Origin: Karalla daura
Taxonomy: Eukaryota > Chordata > Actinopteri > Chaetodontiformes > Leiognathidae
Direction of reading: 5' to 3'
Length of the DNA: 64,000 nucleotides
Assembly (NCBI GenBank): GCA_029224185.1
Contig: CM055211.1
Coordinates: forward strand, 51,001-115,000
Shown: positions 59,268-64,000 of the stretch, in pieces
How the letters are laid out: each line of letters begins with the position of its first letter
Position numbering within the stretch: position 1 is the first letter of the stretch
The notes under the pieces: model-generated
What the model was told of the DNA's origin: nothing
Seen by the model: only the letters and a program-made list of their open reading frames with translations
The model's database searches: none
Made by a program: the position numbers and the translations under genes

Positions 59268-59422
59268 TTCCTCTCCAACCCCGCAGTGACGTTTGGGACA
59301 GCCATAGCCGCATTTTATCTCCCTGTCATCATCATGACAGTCCTGTACATCCACATCTCCCTGGCCTCCAGGAGCAGGGTTTCCAAACACAAACCAGAGA
59401 AGAAAGAAAAGAAAGGGATAAA
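59268..59422 (+). CDS. chrm4: Muscarinic acetylcholine receptor M4, TM5 exon
   Basis: The acceptor is TTTCCATAG at 59267 and the donor GTAAGA at 59423; the exon ends in phase 2. It encodes FLSNPAVTFG, then TAIAAFYLPVI (TM5 with its conserved Pro and the Thr/Ala wall of the ligand pocket), then IHISLASRSRV and a Lys/Glu-rich start of the third intracellular loop (PEKKEKKG). FLSNPAV and SLASRSRV are M4-type; M2 has FFSNAAV. The last two bases (AA) pair with the A at 62670 to restore Lys. Confidence 0.93.
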
Positions 59423-60504
59423 GTAAGAACATCAATAAAATCAAATATGAATCTTTATACATTTAAGCATTTATCTAAGTCTAGTTTAGCCGTTTTTGTT
59501 TATCTTTTCTGCATCTGAAATTATAAAGTTAGGTTGACAGTGTGTTCAGTTATGTTGTGTTTATGATTTTTTTTTTTTTGTCAAAAAATGTTTAGGTTAG
59601 TTAAATGTGAAAATTTACTCAGTTTTCCTGCCAAAGACAGCTTTAAAATCTTGATAGCAACTTCCTCCCTGACCCCTAGAGCATATCCACTTATCTGTTG
59701 GTCATCGAAATGCCCTTCCAAGATCCTGTTTCATTCTGAAATAAGGCTAAACTTATTGAGTGTCACACTGTCAGTAGGTAGTGCCGTCAACTATCATGTA
59801 GCTGGTCAAATTTGCATGTTCAAGACTGTTCTTTGAGTTTTCTTCAGTCAATCTTTGCTGGTGATAGGCACCAGAACATTGCCACATCACCACCGGGTGG
59901 AAATCAAGCAAGATAATGGATAGAGAATGAACCACCAGTTTTTACATTGGTTTTATTGAATAAGGACAACACCATACTCAAAAGATGTATGGCAGGTTCC
60001 ACACCAGTTACAATGTATATTCAGATCACAAATATAGGGTTGGTCCCAAACACACACTGACCACAGATGTTATAGTTAGAAGTCTCGTTATTGCCTACAG
60101 CTAAGTGTAGGTGAAGCGCAAACTAACAAGATGGCTGCCAGAAGTTAGCTGGGTGGCTAACACGTGTTTTTCCTCACAGGAATCAGTCCAAAAATAAGTC
60201 CACTGGTAGAACAGGCGGGGCAGAGACAGGGCTTGGTTGGGGATGAAAAGCAGTTCAGGTAGGGAGGATAGAAGAGCAAGGTTGGTTGAGGAACAGGCAT
60301 AGGTCACATTACTGGGAACGAGGCAGAGGCAGGTCAAGGGACAAAGGCATGTCAGGCTGGGAGAGCAGGAGACACAAAGGTACAATGAGGTCGGTACCAT
60401 GTGATCAAAGGCAAGAGTAAGTGCTTGAGTGTCCTGTGGCGAGTTCAAGGAACATCTGGTTGTGAAATGTTTGTGAACGATGTTTGTGAAGCTGAGGTGT
60501 AGTT

Positions 60505-61027
60505 CAACTTCAACTTCAACTTCAACTTTTATTTGTTTTAAGTGCCATATCATAACAGCTGTTATCTCAGAGCACTTTACAAGCAGAGCAACAATGTGTA
60601 CATAGTGAAAAAAAACCCCTGTCCTTAGACCCTCGCAAAGGCTGAGGAACAACTCCCAAGAAAACCCTGACAGGGAAAAAAGGGGAGAAACCTCAGGGTG
60701 AGAGACAGAGGAGGGGATCCTCACCCAGGACGGACAGGCGGGCACAAACAAAACATTATTGATGGCTAACAGTTCAGGATATAAATCAATGAATTGAATT
60801 GAATCAGTCCATAGTAGCAGCAGGCAGGAGGAACCGCAGTGAGATGAGCCGGGTAGAGGTGGTCCTGGATCCAGCTCAGCGTTGATGGAAGTCGGGAGGG
60901 AAAATAAAAATAATAAAAAATAAAATGAAAAATGAAAAATAAAATAAGAATAAAAAGAAAATTAAGAATTAAAAAATAAAATATTAATAAAAGTTAAAAT
61001 AAGAATAAATAAATAAATAAAAATTAG

Positions 61028-61075
<48 letters not shown>

Positions 61076-62060
61076 AAAAATAAAAATGAAAATAAAAATA
61101 AAATAAAAATAAAAATAAATTGAAAGATAACAAAGGAGAGGGGGAGGAGAGGGAGGAAGAGGAGGAGATGGAAAACAGACGGGGAGAGGCCAAGAGGAAA
61201 GAGAGAAGCTAGAGGGAACGTGAACCTGATTCACACCCACAGAGAAGGCAGAGAAGATAGAGCTCAATGTGCCGGGGACCCCCAGCAGACTCAACCTATA
61301 GCAGCTTATCTTGGATTTATCTGTAGGCTCTGTCAAAAAGGAGGGTTTTTAACCTACTCTTAAAGGTAGAGAGGGTGTCTGCCTCCTGGACTGAAACTGG
61401 TAGATGGTTCCATAACAGAGGGCCTTGGTAGCTGAAGGCTCTGGCTCCCCATCTAGACTTAGAGACTCTTGGAACCACAAGTAGGCCTGTATTCAGAGAA
61501 CGAAGTCTCCTAGTGGGGCAATAGGGTTTTATCAGGTCTGAGATATAAGAGGGTGCCAGACCATGAAGACCTTTATAGACAAGGAGGAGGATTTTGAACT
61601 GGATCCTGAAAGGTACAGGAAGCCAGTGTAATGAGGCCAGAACAGGGGAGATGTGATCTCTCTTTCTAGTTTTAGTCAGGACACGAGCTGCCGCGTTCTG
61701 AATGAGCTGCAGAGTTCTCAGCGACCTATTGGAGCTACCAGCCAGTAGAGAGTTGCAGTAGTCCAGCCTGGAGGCAACAAAGGCATGGACCAGCTGTTCT
61801 GCTGAATGGAGAGGGAGGAGGTGTCTTATTTTTGAAATATTGCGGAGGTGGAAGTAGGCAGTCCGTGAGATCGATTTTATGTGGGAGCTAAAAGACAGGT
61901 CTGGATCAAAACTAACACCTAGGTTCTTAACAGTGGTGGCAGAAGAAGTCGCAAAACTACCTTGTAATGCTATGGCATCAGATATTGAATCGCTTAGGTG
62001 TTTAGGACCTATGAGCAGCAACTCTGTTTTTTCAGAGTTCAGAAGGAGGAAATTATTATT
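60505..62060 (-). mobile_element. CR1/L2-like LINE, 5'-truncated, minus strand
   Basis: A 234-codon open frame from 62021 to 61317 encodes the end of the reverse transcriptase. It begins just after the catalytic region (SEKTELLLIGPK upstream in frame), continues with NLGVSFDPDLSFSSHIKSIS and AYFHLRNISKIRHLLP, then SRLDYCNSLLAG, and ends in the RDHISPVLASLHWLPV block with no RNase H. The 3' UTR runs to about 60505. It ends in a TTGAAG tandem tail (AACTTCAACTTCAACTTC on +, 60507-60527) with no poly(A), as in CR1/L2-type LINEs. The long open frame makes this the youngest-looking LINE in the window. Confidence 0.85.
60900..61130. repeat. A-rich tract with (TA)n microsatellite
   Basis: The LINE 3' UTR carries AAATAAAA-type repeats and about 20 TA dinucleotides at 61031-61072. 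Ile/Phe/Tyr-rich frames across it are artefacts. Confidence 0.85.
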
Positions 62061-62669
62061 AAATTATTAGTCATCCAGGCCTTCACATCAGTTAGTTCAG
62101 TGATTGGGAACATGGATCTTGTGATTAAAAGAGCAGAACAGATGAGTGGGGTCTCTGACTGGCTGGGAGGTGGGAGAATGGATCTGATTAAGGGCAAGTC
62201 TGATTTGCTGGGGAAGGATTCATGACAATTCATATCCAAATTTAGTTATTGAAATTGAACTTAAAAAACAAAATGATGGAAACCACAACACCCTCCACTT
62301 ACAAAATACAAGTAAAAGTACTATAAAAGTACCAGTTTCTGTATTAGTACACAGGTAAATGAAAGCTGGATGACTACAAAATAACTGATTATGGTTCACA
62401 CATACAAGTTTGGAGGTGTATATGTTCCGCAGCTTTATTTCTCCAGTGACAACTAGTTTAGGAAAAAAAGCCTATGTGTGGTTGCCAGATAAGCATGAAA
62501 GGGTGCCAAGTCTTTGCAGAAACTGTTACCTTCCATGTCAACACTGGATAAGAAGGTTTATGACTCTTTTTATCCATTGTCAGTCACCTTTAAAGCTACA
62601 ATATGTAGCGTATGGACAGAATCCAAAGTATTCAAGACAACTGCCATTCTAATAATGCTTTATTTCCAG

Positions 62670-62871
62670 AACACCTAGTTTGTTGAAGAGTCATTTGCTA
62701 AAACAGAACAACAACAATGAGACCAGTCCCCAGGCCAGTCCCCGCTCAACCCCCAAGCTTAGTCTGGACTCCACCACCACAGCGCTGGAGAATGTGAAGA
62801 ATGGCAGGGTGGATGAACCCAAACCGGCACCACTGCATTCTCTGGCACAGCCCAGTCCAGCACTCACACAG
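62670..62871 (+). CDS. chrm4: Muscarinic acetylcholine receptor M4, third-loop exon A
   Basis: The acceptor CAG lies at 62667-62669 and the donor GTACTG at 62872. The first base completes the split Lys codon, then TPSLLKSHLLKQ follows, matching the (T)LAFLKSPLMKQ region of mammalian M4. Next come an Asn/Ser/Pro-rich segment (NNNNETSPQASP), NVKNGRVDEP and LAQPSPALTQ. This is the flexible part of the third intracellular loop, a site of regulation by phosphorylation and arrestin in the family. The exon ends in phase 0. Confidence 0.9.
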
Positions 62872-62955
62872 GTACTGAAACACATGCACAAGCATTAACC
62901 TCTCCTACATGTGTACTCATAGTTTATCTATCCATTCATCCACCCATCCATTCAG

Positions 62956-63042
62956 GAAAAGGAGAGCTCCAATGATTCATCTACAGCTTTCATCCCCCCC
63001 ACTGAACCGAAGGACAATACCAACAACACCATTGTGTCTGAG
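62956..63042 (+). CDS. chrm4: Muscarinic acetylcholine receptor M4, 87-nt third-loop exon B
   Basis: The acceptor is CATTCAG at 62955 and the donor GTTGGT at 63043, which is weaker than its neighbours. The exon is 29 codons long, phase 0 at both ends, and starts EKESSNDSSTAF. The Glu/Ser/Asn-rich sequence resembles the KDTSNESS part of M4 and the KESSNDS part of M2. Both flanking introns are short (84 bp before it, 342 bp after). Because it is symmetric it could be skipped without changing frame, shortening the third loop. Confidence 0.85.
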
Positions 63043-63384
63043 GTTGGTCTCTCTCTCTTTATTTTCCAACGCTTTTTGGAAATGTCTATTCTCTCTAGCA
63101 CTTAGAATGAGAATTCTAAGTTCGACTTTTTCTTGAGAAGTTGCTGTTGTTATTTTCCATGTCATTACTGTCACACTTACTTTGAATAGGGGACACACTC
63201 ATGGCAGGCAATTGAGGAGAAACCAATCAGTTATATTGGACCTCCTGAGGATTATTTTTAACTTTGTTAAACTCTAAAAATATATATAACTCTAAAAAAA
63301 TATTTGGAATTCCTTATTTACCCATAAGTCTCTACGTTTTGTTGCACTGGCTTGAGAAGGATATCTCTTGTGGTTTCGTCGCAG

Positions 63385-63654
63385 GCTGCAACAAATCACA
63401 ACACAGTTGCTGTGGCAACGTCCAACCCGGCTGATTCCAAGATCGGCGCCACGTCAAAGTGGTCCAAGATAAAGATTGTGACCAAGCAGACGGGGGATGA
63501 ATGCATCACCGCCATTGAGATTGTTCCCCCTGTAGAGGGTGCTGAGAGGCATTCCATCCCCATCAGTCGCCCGCGGACTGTTGCACGGAAGTTTGCCAGC
63601 ATTGCACGAAGTCAAGTGAAGAGGAAAAGACAAATGGCTGCCAGAGAAAAGAAA
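63385..63654 (+). CDS. chrm4: Muscarinic acetylcholine receptor M4, third-loop exon C (to the TM6 boundary)
   Basis: The acceptor is GTCGCAG at 63384 and the donor GTATGT at 63655; the exon is 90 codons, phase 0. It carries the M4 signature SKWSKIKIVTKQTGDECITA followed by IEIVPP, then RTVARKFASIARSQ and KRKRQMAAREKK. The basic C-terminal end of the loop contacts the G protein. In mammalian M4 the next residues begin VTRTI (TM6), so the intron falls exactly at the loop/TM6 border. TM6, TM7 and the C-tail must lie beyond 64000. Total visible coding sequence is 1,368 nt with exon 1. Confidence 0.95.
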
Positions 63655-64000
63655 GTATGTAAACGTTCCACTGCACCGGCACGATGTACAAGGGGGGTCG
63701 ACTGCAAGTTAGAAATTTATTTATTTATTTATTTATTTTATTAGTTTAAATTGTTGAGGCAGAAATATTGGTTTACTTCATAGTGTCTCTGCTGGTGGGC
63801 AGAAACACAACGCTGTTTTACCATGACAACAGAGAAATCCTGCACCGCCATCTTTAAGCATGGCGGCATATGTTTGCTGGTAGACGGGTGGGACCACCAA
63901 GACCAGCAGCCTGTGAATAGTATGGAATTGCTGCTGGAGACGAGTCACACGAGACGTTGGGAAAAGTCACTCCTCCACTTAATTGCTGCTCAAAGTGACA
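63655..64000 (+). other. chrm4: chrm4 intron before TM6 (continues past the window)
   Basis: The intron begins with GTATGT. It includes an (ATTT)n tract at 63715-63741. No TM6-type sequence is present before the window ends. Confidence 0.85.

Larger units (their letters stand above)
59423..62669 (+). other. chrm4: chrm4 intron after TM5, with LINE and AT repeat insertions
   Basis: The intron begins GTAAGA and ends TTTATTTCCAG. It contains a block of uncertain repeat type at 59930-60500 (polyadenylation-like TTTATT on the minus strand), an antisense CR1/L2-like LINE 3' end (62060-60505) and a TA microsatellite. Confidence 0.9.

Noticed and set aside
60101..60751. 216-codon minus-strand frame
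   Set aside because: Cys/Ser/Leu-rich and spans the LINE 3' end and its hexamer tail, so it crosses an insertion boundary; not a protein.
60962..61336. Ile/Tyr/Phe-rich frame that could look like a membrane protein
   Set aside because: It is the translation of the TA and AAAT repeats in the LINE 3' UTR.

Overview
This is vertebrate nuclear DNA, almost certainly from a teleost fish. The evidence is one split G-protein-coupled-receptor gene with GT..AG introns, long AT-rich non-coding stretches, many microsatellites, and a dense nest of fish-type transposable elements (CR1/L2-like and REL-type LINEs, Ty3/Gypsy, Polinton, hAT, PIF/Harbinger, piggyBac, tRNA-type SINEs). There are no operons, no bacterial signals and no CRISPR array. 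No rRNA gene or intact tRNA gene was recognised by eye.

The only convincing host gene is a muscarinic acetylcholine receptor of the M4 type (chrm4) on the + strand. Five coding exons lie at 57504-58102, 59268-59422, 62670-62871, 62956-63042 and 63385-63654. Their phases join without a frame break. They encode the N-terminus, TM1-TM5 and the whole third intracellular loop; the exon(s) for TM6, TM7 and the C-tail lie beyond the right edge. A probable first coding exon at 14580-14634 joins in frame to 57504 and would make intron 1 about 43 kb long. If so, most of the window is that intron. Mammalian M4 has an uninterrupted reading frame, so the split structure is notable.

Layout. 1-1.2 kb: AT-rich flank and a nine-copy 56-bp minisatellite bracketed by a 43-bp direct repeat. 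1.2-1.55 kb: a repeat whose small exon is inverted relative to a second copy at 53.5 kb. 4.0-5.2 kb: internally deleted CR1/L2-like LINE abutting a decayed Polinton integrase (5.2-6.06 kb). 9.96-10.72 kb: Harbinger-type MITE with a TAA duplication. 11.6-12.1 and 21.1-21.7 kb: inverted copies of a second MITE. 14.2-14.6 kb: palindromic motifs and the candidate first exon. 19.3-27.65 kb: Ty3/Gypsy element carrying that MITE, an antisense REL-endonuclease LINE and a Myb/SANT-type element. 34.3-36 kb: two hairpins, a chromodomain Gypsy remnant and a piggyBac transposase remnant. 40.0-46.5 kb: further LINE, repeat and hAT pieces, including a 197-bp hAT MITE whose empty site is preserved in another repeat copy at 56.7 kb. 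47-57.5 kb: repeats and simple sequence. 57.5-63.65 kb: the chrm4 body, with an L2 LINE 3' end in intron 4.

All transposon-derived reading frames seen are truncated, frameshifted or stop-interrupted. Family calls rest on reading the translations by eye; no database search was run.
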